From positions 1-64,000 of the forward strand of contig CALWFV010000014.1 of the NCBI GenBank assembly GCA_944377745.1: a stretch of DNA of 64,000 nt, written 5' to 3'. The notes below the pieces were generated by a model. That model searched no databases. It had not been told where the DNA came from and was given only the letters and a program-made list of their open reading frames with translations. Source of the stretch: an uncultured Mediterraneibacter sp. Its GTDB lineage: Bacteria > Bacillota > Clostridia > Lachnospirales > Lachnospiraceae. This document shows, piece after piece, positions 16,060-23,648 of this stretch (positions are counted from its first letter, which is position 1; each line of letters begins with the position of its first letter). The translations under genes and the position numbers were made by a program.

Positions 16060-17448
16060 TTAACGTATGCACAGGCTGTCAGTCATTACGCAGCGTCTTC
16101 TCTTTGTGAATGTGCTTGCGCTTGTAAGGCCTTCGCCTGTCCGGCTGGCGATAGTAAAGGTACAGAACCCTTCCCCGCCGAAGCCGAGCGCCGCATAGGA
16201 CGGTCCGTTCTTCACAAGGATCGCCGTGTCGATGGCTTTCGCATATTTTGTAATATTGTCAATGTTCTTTGAGTGGATGTGTGCGGAGTGGCGGTTGCCG
16301 TGTTCGAGCCATACAGCCTGCTCCACCGCGTCGTCAAAATCTTTCGCTCTTACCACGCCGAGGATCGGCATCATAAGCTCTGTCGTGATCAGCGGATGTT
16401 CCTTCGGTCCCTCAAATGTGATGCATCTGATGTTGTCCGGAACTGTCACTCCGATCATGCCGAGAAGCGTCTTCGCATCGCGTCCGACACATTTTCTGTT
16501 CAGTTTGCCGTCCTTGAGGACTACTGAGACGAGAGCGTCCTGCTCTTCTTTGGAAGCCAGGTAACATCCCTGCTCGCTGATCATATAATGCATCAGCTCG
16601 TCCACAACGGAATCAACTGCCACGATCTCTTTCTCCGCGATACAGGGAAGGTTGTTGTCAAATGTACATCCGTTTACGATGTCCTCCGCTGCCTTCCTGA
16701 GATCAGCCGTCTCGTCAACAACTGCCGGCGGATTTCCCGCTCCCGCGCCGATCCCTCTCCTTCCGGAAGAAAGAACCGCTGTCACGACGCCCGGTCCTCC
16801 GGTTGCCGCGATGAGCTGGATCGCTTTGTGCTTCATCATGATGTTGCTCGTCTCCAGCGTCGGATGCTCAACCGTGCATGCGATATTGTCCGGTCCGCCC
16901 GCTTCAAGTGAAGCTTCATTCAGAAGATTGATGGCGTAGATCGAAGTCTTGATCGCTGCCGGATGCGGATTGAACACTACCGTGTTGCCGGCCGCAAACA
17001 TTCCGATAGTATTGCAGAGGACTGTCTCGCTGGGGTTTGTACACGGTGTGATCGCGCCGATCACTCCGAAAGGTCCCATCTCGATCAGGGTAAGCCCTCT
17101 GTCTCCTGACCATGCCGTTGTCGTGATATCCTCCGTTCCCGGAGTCTTCTCTGCGACAAGGATATGTTTCAGGATCTTATGTCCGACATTTCCCATGCCG
17201 GTCTCCTGCACGCCCATACGCGCCAGGATCTCTGCGTTCTCCTTGATCTTTTTACGGATATTGGAGATTACTTTTTCTCTGTGGTCCAAAGACATCCTTG
17301 CAACGATCTTCTGTGATTTCTTCGCTGCCTCGATGGCCTCGTTCATGTCAGCGAACACACCGTGCGTCCCTGACACATCGGAAGCGATCTGCATCTTCGC
17401 CATCACTTCCTGCACGATATCCTGGATCATCTGTTCGTTTACAGACAC
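16060..17448 (-). CDS. pduP: CoA-acylating aldehyde dehydrogenase, PduP-like, with encapsulation peptide
   Basis: 462 aa. The catalytic Cys is in FDNNLPCIAEKE (about residue 272), preceded by the GAGNPPAVVDET coenzyme-binding loop. Residues 1-18 (MSVNEQMIQDIVQEVMAK) are an amphipathic targeting helix. It oxidises lactaldehyde or propanal with CoA to the acyl-CoA, which PduL then converts. The start is GTG at 17448, with AGGAGG 7 bp upstream, and it overlaps the end of the PduO/GlcG-like gene by 10 bp. Length and motifs match PduP/EutE. Confidence 0.92.
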   Translation of the reverse strand: MSVNEQMIQDIVQEVMAKMQIASDVSGTHGVFADMNEAIEAAKKSQKIVARMSLDHREKVISNIRKKIKENAEILARMGVQETGMGNVGHKILKHILVAEKTPGTEDITTTAWSGDRGLTLIEMGPFGVIGAITPCTNPSETVLCNTIGMFAAGNTVVFNPHPAAIKTSIYAINLLNEASLEAGGPDNIACTVEHPTLETSNIMMKHKAIQLIAATGGPGVVTAVLSSGRRGIGAGAGNPPAVVDETADLRKAAEDIVNGCTFDNNLPCIAEKEIVAVDSVVDELMHYMISEQGCYLASKEEQDALVSVVLKDGKLNRKCVGRDAKTLLGMIGVTVPDNIRCITFEGPKEHPLITTELMMPILGVVRAKDFDDAVEQAVWLEHGNRHSAHIHSKNIDNITKYAKAIDTAILVKNGPSYAALGFGGEGFCTFTIASRTGEGLTSASTFTKRRRCVMTDSLCIR

Positions 17449-17960
17449 TCTAATACCTCCTTAAAGACTTCCTTCCCGTAAGCCGCGATGGCGGTGTCCT
17501 GCGCCGCGCTCCCGCCGCTTACCCCAAGCGCTCCGATGATCTCTCCGTCATACTCAAGAGGCTCCCCGCCTCCGAAGATCACGATCTTTCCGTTGTTTGT
17601 AAACTGGACTCCGTAGAGGTCCTGTCCCGGCTGGCTCAGATGGCCGAGCTGCTCCGTGGACATCTTCAGGCTTGCGGAAGTATAAGTCTTATTGATCGCA
17701 ATGTCAAAGCTTGCTATGTATGCATCGTCCATGCACTGGACCGCTACAGGCCTTCCGGCCTTGTCCGAGACGGCAATGACCACATTGACCCCCATCTCGG
17801 CCGCCTTCGCCTTCACGCGCTCGATCAGCGCATTGGCGAGCGCAAGGCTCATTGCATGCTTTTTACATTTACAGACATGTTTTTTTTCTGTCTGAGGCGC
17901 CTTCTCTTTCATCTGATCCAACACGGCTCTCACCGCATTGGTGATATCCTGTTCATTCAT
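17439..17960 (-). CDS. PduO C-terminal / GlcG-type protein with encapsulation peptide
   Basis: 173 aa. Residues 1-18 (MNEQDITNAVRAVLDQMK) look like a targeting helix, followed by a Cys/His-rich linker (KHVCKCKKH). The remainder is a GlcG/HbpS fold (IAVSDKAGRPVAVQCMDDAY, DIAINKTYTSASLKM, GGGEPLEYDGEIIGALGVSGG). This domain is the C-terminal half of PduO and binds haem in some relatives, but the corrinoid adenosyltransferase half is absent, in line with no B12 enzyme in the cluster. The function in the compartment is unknown; redox or cofactor handling is a guess. Confidence 0.8.
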   Translation of the reverse strand: MNEQDITNAVRAVLDQMKEKAPQTEKKHVCKCKKHAMSLALANALIERVKAKAAEMGVNVVIAVSDKAGRPVAVQCMDDAYIASFDIAINKTYTSASLKMSTEQLGHLSQPGQDLYGVQFTNNGKIVIFGGGEPLEYDGEIIGALGVSGGSAAQDTAIAAYGKEVFKEVLECL

Positions 17961-18001
17961 AGCTGTGCCTCATTTCATCGGTTATTCAAACTGCGTCAGG
18001 A

Positions 18002-18814
18002 TTACATTCCAAGCTGTTCCATAACTTTCTTTGTGATGGAAGCAACCAGATCTGCATCCGTATTGCCTGCTGCCGGAGCTGCTGCCTTGCTGCAGGATCC
18101 GCCGCATGTATGGCAGCTCGGTTTGCCAGCCTGTGCGTTCGGGCAGAGGTTTGCCGGATGTTTTCCCGGAAGACCCATCTGTCTTCTGATCTCGTACAGT
18201 CTCTGTACCTGCTCCTCGCTGAATTCCTGCGGTCCGCCGATCTGCATTGTCTGCCATAACAACTGAGCGTAGAACTCTACGGACTCCATCTTCATGTATG
18301 CAGCGAGAAGGCTGTCAGAGAAGGTCAGGGCGCCGTGGTTCTCAAGGAGAACTGCGTCAAAGTGCTCAAGATACGGCTCAACTGCGTCCGGGATCTCCAT
18401 TGTAGAAGGTGTTCCGTAAGGAGCGATCGGAACGCATCCCAGTGCGATGACAGCTTCCGGCATGATCGGCTGTGTCAGCGGGATTCCTGCAATAGCAAAT
18501 GTTGTCGCGTACAGCGGATGTGCATGTACAACAGCGTTGACATCCGGTCTCTTCTGATAAACACGCATGTGCATCTTGATCTCGGATGAAGGTCTGAATC
18601 CTTTGTTCGCCTGAAGGACATTTCCGTTCTCGTCAACCTTGCAGATATATTCCGGTGTCATGAATCCTTTGCTGACACCTGTCGGCGTACATAAGAACTC
18701 GTGGTCATTAAGTTTTACAGAGAAGTTACCGTCATTTGCGGCAACCATTCCGCGGTTGTAAACTCTCCGGCCGATCTCACACATTTCTTTTTTGATTTCG
18801 TATTCGTTTTGCAT
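18002..18814 (-). CDS. Class II aldolase (rhamnulose/fuculose-1-phosphate type) with C-terminal encapsulation peptide
   Basis: 270 aa. The aldolase II domain (residues 1-205) has NDGNFSVKL, the catalytic Glu in PSSEIKMH, zinc ligands in VHAHP and a third His in ENHGAL. It splits rhamnulose-1-phosphate or fuculose-1-phosphate into dihydroxyacetone phosphate and lactaldehyde. After the domain comes a Cys-rich linker (CPNAQAGKPSCHTCGGSC), an Ala/Pro spacer and a final helix (DADLVASITKKVMEQLGM) that matches the N-terminal helices of the other cargo enzymes. This is the first gene of the BMC operon. ATG 18814 follows AAGGAGGAGAAGAG; an upstream in-frame start at 18892 lies within the promoter and is rejected. 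Confidence 0.88.
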   Translation of the reverse strand: MQNEYEIKKEMCEIGRRVYNRGMVAANDGNFSVKLNDHEFLCTPTGVSKGFMTPEYICKVDENGNVLQANKGFRPSSEIKMHMRVYQKRPDVNAVVHAHPLYATTFAIAGIPLTQPIMPEAVIALGCVPIAPYGTPSTMEIPDAVEPYLEHFDAVLLENHGALTFSDSLLAAYMKMESVEFYAQLLWQTMQIGGPQEFSEEQVQRLYEIRRQMGLPGKHPANLCPNAQAGKPSCHTCGGSCSKAAAPAAGNTDADLVASITKKVMEQLGM

Positions 18815-18870
18815 CTCTTCTCCTCCTTGGATTTTTACAAAACATTTTGTTTTGTGTTGTTTCTTTTTGC

Positions 18871-18899
18871 ATATTACCACACAATCCCACAATAGTCAA
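18871..18899 (-). promoter_or_regulatory. Proximal promoter (P2) of the BMC operon
   Basis: TTGACT (18894-18899) and TAATAT (18871-18876) are 17 bp apart on the minus strand, about 57 bp upstream of the aldolase start. A CAGGTGTTG site begins 6 bp upstream of the -35 (18906-18914, plus-strand reading), and the motif GTGTTGTT recurs at 18854 and 18909. Confidence 0.7.
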
Positions 18900-18905
18900 C
18901 ATTAT

Positions 18906-19069
18906 CAGGTGTTGTTTTTATTGATATCCACACCTGTTCGCCTACCGGGTCCTGTGCTTGCAAATCTTTTAACCTCCCATCCGGCATTTTCGGTATTTCT
19001 GCCAATTCGCCTATAATTGTAATAATTATACTTCATGCGCCTGTATAAGTCAACGAGAACCAACACCTG
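18906..19069. promoter_or_regulatory. Inverted CAGGTGTTG / CAACACCTG operator pair
   Basis: CAGGTGTTG at 18906-18914 and its exact complement CAACACCTG at 19061-19069 each lie 6-7 bp upstream of one of the two -35 boxes, in opposite orientation. A related CACACCTG sits at 18929-18936. They are good candidates for regulator binding (DeoR or AraC), perhaps with looping. This is the 395-bp gene-free stretch ahead of the BMC operon. Confidence 0.5.
19012..19053 (-). promoter_or_regulatory. Distal promoter (P1) of the BMC operon with overlapping palindrome
   Basis: TTGACT (19048-19053) and a perfect TATAAT (19025-19030) are separated by 17 bp on the minus strand. A palindrome TATAATT-GTAAT-AATTATA (19012-19030) covers the -10 and the start site, suiting a repressor operator. 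Confidence 0.75.
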
Positions 19070-19209
19070 TTTTTTCTTAATTTCACCTATTTTCAACAAA
19101 TCCCACATACCTTGTGTTGTTTTTCTTTGTTTTTCCCCTTTCTCCATTGACTTTTGCCGCAAAAACCCTCATACTTAAGTAAGACAGCGGAAAGGAGAGA
19201 TGTCACGCC

Positions 19210-19929
19210 ATGTCTTCTTATGAATTTGATATACATACCCACACCATTGCCAGCGGCCACGGCTCCAGCGCAACCATCACCGATATGGCAAAAGCCGCCC
19301 GTGCCGCGGGTCTTGTCATGCTGGGGATCTCCGACCACGGTCCCGCCACACTGGGCGGCGGACGCACTTCCTATTTCAGGAACCTTGCCTATGCCCATAA
19401 GAAACGGCTGGGCGTGCGGATGCTCTACGGTGCCGAGGCGAATATCCTCGATCATAACGGGAAGCTGGATCTGGACGACACGATCCTGGAAAATCTGGAC
19501 TACGTCATCGCAAGCATGCACAAACCCACGATCCGGCCTGGTACGGAAGAGGAAAACACCCGCGCATATATCCGGGCTATGGAGAACCCTTTTGTAAACA
19601 TTATCGGCCACTGCGATGATCCCCGTTTCCCGGTGGATTATTTCAGGCTGTTCAAAGCCGCCATGGACAATCATGTGCTGCTGGAGATCAACAACAGTTC
19701 CCTCTCCCCGGACGGATACAGAGGAAACACGAAGTTCAACGACCTGCTGATCCTGAACCTGTCCGTGCATTTCAATTATCCCGTCCTTTTCTCCAGCGAC
19801 AGCCACGGGAAGAAGCATGTAGGAGATTTTACATACGCAGAGGAAGCGGCAAAGCTTGCCGGGGTTCCTTATCAGCTTATCCTGAACCACTCCGCGAAAG
19901 CGTTTCTGTGTTTTCTCGGAGAGAAATAA
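19210..19929 (+). CDS. PHP-domain phosphatase, YcdX-like
   Basis: 239 aa, close to the YcdX family length. Metal-binding motifs in order are DIHTHTIASGHG (residues 7-18), GISDHGPA near residue 45, the YGAEANI strand, ASMHKP, IIGHCDDPRFP, and SSDSHGKK near residue 197. These His/Asp/Glu residues form the trinuclear metal site of PHP phosphoesterases. The substrate is unknown. The gene reads away from the BMC operon and ends before a long hairpin. AAGGAG lies 12 bp upstream of ATG, a slightly long spacing. Confidence 0.85.
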   Translation: MSSYEFDIHTHTIASGHGSSATITDMAKAARAAGLVMLGISDHGPATLGGGRTSYFRNLAYAHKKRLGVRMLYGAEANILDHNGKLDLDDTILENLDYVIASMHKPTIRPGTEEENTRAYIRAMENPFVNIIGHCDDPRFPVDYFRLFKAAMDNHVLLEINNSSLSPDGYRGNTKFNDLLILNLSVHFNYPVLFSSDSHGKKHVGDFTYAEEAAKLAGVPYQLILNHSAKAFLCFLGEK

Positions 19930-19969
19930 CGCAGACATTTTTTCTCGGACGCAGGAATATTTTTCCGCT

Positions 19970-20034
19970 CACCCGCACATAATAGGATAAGAGGGCAAAA
20001 CTGTTTTGCCCCAGCATCCTGTTATGTGCGGGTG
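19970..20034. terminator. Nested hairpin terminator after the PHP gene
   Basis: The outer arms CACCCGCACATAA / TTATGTGCGGGTG enclose an inner hairpin GGGCAAAACTGTTTTGCCC, followed by GATTTTTT on the plus strand. It overlaps the leader of the next gene, so read-through may set that gene's expression. Confidence 0.7.
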
Positions 20035-20041
20035 ATTTTTT

Positions 20042-20587
20042 ATGGACCGGACAAAACTGTATTTTATAGGTGGCTTTTTCTTTACCGCGGTGATGGGTAC
20101 ACTGTCCCACTTTTTCTACGACTGGACCGGACAGGGCGCACTGGTCGGGCTTTTTTCGCCTGTAAACGAGTCCGTCTGGGAGCATATGAAGCTGATCTTC
20201 TTCCCCATGCTCCTCTGGACCCTCCTTGTCTCTCCCAGGCTTTCCGGAGAATATCCTGCCATATCCGGTGCGCTTCTTCTCGGCAACGTGCTGGGCGCAC
20301 TTTCCATACCGGTTTTCTTCTATACTTATACGGGGATCCTCGGCAGGGATGTATTCCCATTGGACATCGCCGTCTTCCTGGCCGCGGTGCTGACCGCTTT
20401 CTGGTTTGCGTGGAAAAAGAAAGATTCCCGCGGGATCCTCCAGTATCAGACACTGATCTGGGTTCTCGCAGGAATCTTTGTGATCCTTTTCTTTATTTTT
20501 ACTTTTAATCCGCCCGGGATCGGGCTGTTTCAGGATCAGTCCTCCACAGCCCTGAGCATCTTGTCAAGCTCGTCCTGCTGTTCGTAG
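20042..20587 (+). CDS. DUF6512-like small membrane protein
   Basis: 181 aa, about five membrane helices, with the conserved GTLSHFFYDWTG and FSPVNESVWEHMKLIFFP region typical of the DUF6512 family. The function is unknown. Its last roughly 17 residues (Ser-rich, ending SSSSCCS) are read from the antisense strand of the rhamnosidase 3' end, and they replace the usual short polar tail after FNPPGIGLF. This suggests that the original stop was lost. The start has only a weak binding site, in the foot of the hairpin. Confidence 0.7.
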   Translation: MDRTKLYFIGGFFFTAVMGTLSHFFYDWTGQGALVGLFSPVNESVWEHMKLIFFPMLLWTLLVSPRLSGEYPAISGALLLGNVLGALSIPVFFYTYTGILGRDVFPLDIAVFLAAVLTAFWFAWKKKDSRGILQYQTLIWVLAGIFVILFFIFTFNPPGIGLFQDQSSTALSILSSSSCCS

Positions 20588-23358
20588 GGAAGTCCGGTAA
20601 ACGGTCCGTTCAGCAGTTCACGGAAGGTGTACAGTTCCTTCTCAAAAGGCAGATGGCTGTGGTGCGGGAAGTAATATTTGTCAAGGATCTCCCTCGTCTT
20701 TTTGTTTTCCTTCAGCTCCTGGAACGGGGAGTCAATACTGTATGTCTTCCGACAAGGAACCGTTGGCGTATAGGTGAATTCATAGGTTCCCGCCTGCAGT
20801 CTTACAGACACATCCTTCCCTGTCTGCACCGCTTCTCCTGCGCCGTCCTGACCCGCGCACTGTCCGGAGATCACATCTGCCTCTGCATCCGGAAGGATCA
20901 GGACAGCCTCTGCGTCAAAGGGCACCTTCACACTGAAATGAAGCCTCCCGTCTTTGATCTCCCATGCACTTTTGATCGTTCCTGCCGCTGACCTCAAGGA
21001 AGCTTTCACCTCCGGGATCCGGTAATCCGGCTTCGGGGCGACGGTGAACTCCTTAAATCCGGGCGCCTCCTCTGACGGACGGATTCCCGCCATCTCACGG
21101 TACATCCACTCTACGATGGAACCGTAAGCGTAGTGGTTCAGGGAGTTCATCTCCGTTCCGCTGATCTTGCCGTCAGGCATCACAGAATTCCAGCGCTCCC
21201 AGACAGTGGTCGCTCCCATGAGCACCTCGTACAGCCATCCCGGATATCCTTTCTCCAGGAGGAGATGATATGCCACGTCGTTCATCCCGTTTTCGGAGAG
21301 CACATGGCACAGGTACGGCGTGCCGACAAAGCCTGTCTCCAGATGATATTTGTTCTTCCTCAGTTTGTTCATCAGACCTTCGCATACGTTCTCATATGCA
21401 TAATCCGGCGTCAGCCCCATGTAGAGCACTACAACATAGGCTGTCATAGTGTCCACCGCGAGACGTCCGTGGGGAGTGAAATACTCCGCTATAAATGCTT
21501 TCTTTATCTCTTCCGCAAGATCTCCGTAATATTTTGCGTCTTCTTCTTTCCCGATGACCGCCGCCGCTTTCGCCACGATGGCGGTGGAGTAATAGTAATA
21601 TCCCGAGGAGATCAGGAACGGGTCTGTGGCTCCGTATACGCCGCCTTTTACATTTCCGTCAAGGGCAAGCCAGTCGCCGTAATGGGTTCCGCTCTGCCAC
21701 AGGCGTTTCGCGCCGTATTTGTCATCCTCGCCTTTCATGTAATCCACCCACGCCTTCATACTGTCGTACTGGCGCTTCAGGATCTGCTTGTTTCCATAAT
21801 GAAGGTATACGTTCCACGGAATGATGGTCGCCGCCTCGCCCCATGCGGTGGAACCGTCGCCCGGATAATTTGCCACAGGCACCACGTCCGGCACGCTTCC
21901 GTTTAACTTCTTCTGCTCTGCATAGACGTCCTTTCCATACTTGGTATAGAATGCATAAGTATCCATGTTGAAACTTGCCGTTCCGCTGAAGATCTGGGCG
22001 TCCCCGGTCCAGCCGTAGCGCTCGTCCCTCTGTGGGCAGTCTGTCGGGACGTCCAGGAAGTTGCCCTTCTGTCCCCATTTCGCGTTGTGGAAGAGCTGGT
22101 TTACCAGCGGATCGGACGTCTCTATCTTCCCCAGTTCCTCCATATCTGAATGGATGACAAGCCCTTCGAAATCACTGAGGTCGATTTCGCCTTCCCATCC
22201 GGTCACTTTCACAAAACGGAATCCGTAGAACGTGAAGTGCTGTCTCACGGTCCTCTCTGTTCCGTCTGAGATATAGGTAAATTCCGCTTTTGCGGTCCTC
22301 AGGTTTTCATTATAGAAATTGCCGTCCTGAAGGATCTCGCCGAACTGGAAGAACAGCTTCGTCCCCCTCGGGGCGCTGCATTTGAAGGAAAGCCAGCCGA
22401 CCATGTTCTGCCCCATGTCAAGCACGGTCTCCCCTGCCGGAGTGTGGATCAGTTCAATAGGCGTGATATGCTCATGGACCGTGATCGGCGGGTTCAGCCT
22501 GGGCGTCAGTTTTCCTTTATCAAGATCGATCACCTCCACCGGGAACCGCTCGCTGTCGTCCACAGTCGGGTCATGGATCTCTCCCGGATAGATTCCGCTG
22601 AAGACAACCGGGCTCTTCTTCGCCTGCCAGGAAAGATCCGTCGGGATCACTTCGCAGCTTCCGTCCTCGTACCAGACACGCAGCTCTCCGATGCAGGCAA
22701 GCCGGTCGCCGTAATTCTCAACAAGAGTCCTCATGCCGTATACGCCTTTGTACCAGCCGTCCCCCAGCATGACCTCGATCTCATTCTCACCCTGCTCCAG
22801 ATCCATCTCAAAAGTCTGGTACGGGATCCATGTATCATAATCGCAGAATCCGGGAAGCAGGCACTCGTCTCCCTGCTTTTTCCCGTTCAGGTAAAGTTCA
22901 TAGAGGCCCAGTCCCACCATGTACATCCTTGCTTTCCGGACCGGCTTTTCTACGATAATTTTTTTGATAAGGACAGCCTGGATCTCTTTGGGAAGGGCCG
23001 GGGTGATCCAGTCCGCCTCCTGGTGCATCTGGCCTGACTTTGTCTCCAGCGGCGTCTCGAACCACGCCGTGTCGCTGACTGCAGTATCCCCTGCATCTCC
23101 CCACACCTGGACTTTCCAGTAATACCTTGTCACAGGCCGGATCTCGCAGGGCAGCTCAAACTCCGTGTTCAGGATGTCCTCCCGCTCCCCGCTGTCATAT
23201 ACGATCTCTTTGAAATCCGGATCCAGCGCGACTGTGATCTGAGCCGCCTTCTGTTTTTTCGACTCTGTCTCTTCCACTACATAGGAAAAGACCGGAGTTC
23301 CCAGATCATACCCCAGAGGGTTTTCCAGATGATTTGTTTTTAAATGTTTGATGACCAT
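20536..23358 (-). CDS. GH78 alpha-L-rhamnosidase, cytoplasmic
   Basis: 940 aa. The order is an Ig-like N-terminal domain (residues 1-110), a rhamnosidase N-domain (KARMYMVGLGLYELYLNGKK), a concanavalin-like domain (VLDMGQNMVGWLSF), the (alpha/alpha)6 catalytic domain with DCPQRDERYGWTGDAQIF, and a C-terminal beta domain. There is no signal peptide, so it acts on imported rhamnosides. ATG 23358 with AAAGGAG is preferred over an in-frame start 66 bp upstream. The 3' end overlaps the convergent DUF6512 gene by 52 bp. A plausible promoter (TTGACA, 17 bp, TTTCAT) lies upstream. It supplies free rhamnose to the downstream pathway. Confidence 0.9.
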   Translation of the reverse strand: MVIKHLKTNHLENPLGYDLGTPVFSYVVEETESKKQKAAQITVALDPDFKEIVYDSGEREDILNTEFELPCEIRPVTRYYWKVQVWGDAGDTAVSDTAWFETPLETKSGQMHQEADWITPALPKEIQAVLIKKIIVEKPVRKARMYMVGLGLYELYLNGKKQGDECLLPGFCDYDTWIPYQTFEMDLEQGENEIEVMLGDGWYKGVYGMRTLVENYGDRLACIGELRVWYEDGSCEVIPTDLSWQAKKSPVVFSGIYPGEIHDPTVDDSERFPVEVIDLDKGKLTPRLNPPITVHEHITPIELIHTPAGETVLDMGQNMVGWLSFKCSAPRGTKLFFQFGEILQDGNFYNENLRTAKAEFTYISDGTERTVRQHFTFYGFRFVKVTGWEGEIDLSDFEGLVIHSDMEELGKIETSDPLVNQLFHNAKWGQKGNFLDVPTDCPQRDERYGWTGDAQIFSGTASFNMDTYAFYTKYGKDVYAEQKKLNGSVPDVVPVANYPGDGSTAWGEAATIIPWNVYLHYGNKQILKRQYDSMKAWVDYMKGEDDKYGAKRLWQSGTHYGDWLALDGNVKGGVYGATDPFLISSGYYYYSTAIVAKAAAVIGKEEDAKYYGDLAEEIKKAFIAEYFTPHGRLAVDTMTAYVVVLYMGLTPDYAYENVCEGLMNKLRKNKYHLETGFVGTPYLCHVLSENGMNDVAYHLLLEKGYPGWLYEVLMGATTVWERWNSVMPDGKISGTEMNSLNHYAYGSIVEWMYREMAGIRPSEEAPGFKEFTVAPKPDYRIPEVKASLRSAAGTIKSAWEIKDGRLHFSVKVPFDAEAVLILPDAEADVISGQCAGQDGAGEAVQTGKDVSVRLQAGTYEFTYTPTVPCRKTYSIDSPFQELKENKKTREILDKYYFPHHSHLPFEKELYTFRELLNGPFTGLPYEQQDELDKMLRAVED

Positions 23359-23494
23359 TTTCGTTTTCTCCTTTCGTTTTCCCGCTTTTTTTGTTATGGT
23401 ATCTCTCCCGTTCTTTTTATTCAATGAAATAAAGAGGGGAATTTTATGTCAAAATCAAACCTCCGTCTGCCGCACTTTCACAAGGATTTCTTTC

Positions 23495-23524
23495 TGGACA
23501 TCACTTAACCTACTCTGATATAAT
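23495..23524 (+). promoter_or_regulatory. Promoter of the rhamnosidase-linked AraC gene
   Basis: TGGACA (23495-23500) and TATAAT (23519-23524) are 18 bp apart on the plus strand, 125 bp before the AraC-type start codon. Confidence 0.65.
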
Positions 23525-23648
23525 GATGCCGGAGTCAGAAGGTCAGAGCGCCAGGTTCCAAGGGACAAAGCCAGCGTGCGTTTGCTTATAGATAGCGAAG
23601 GGCGCCGGGGTCCGACACGACACCAGCAGAACAGGAGGTAACAGATCC

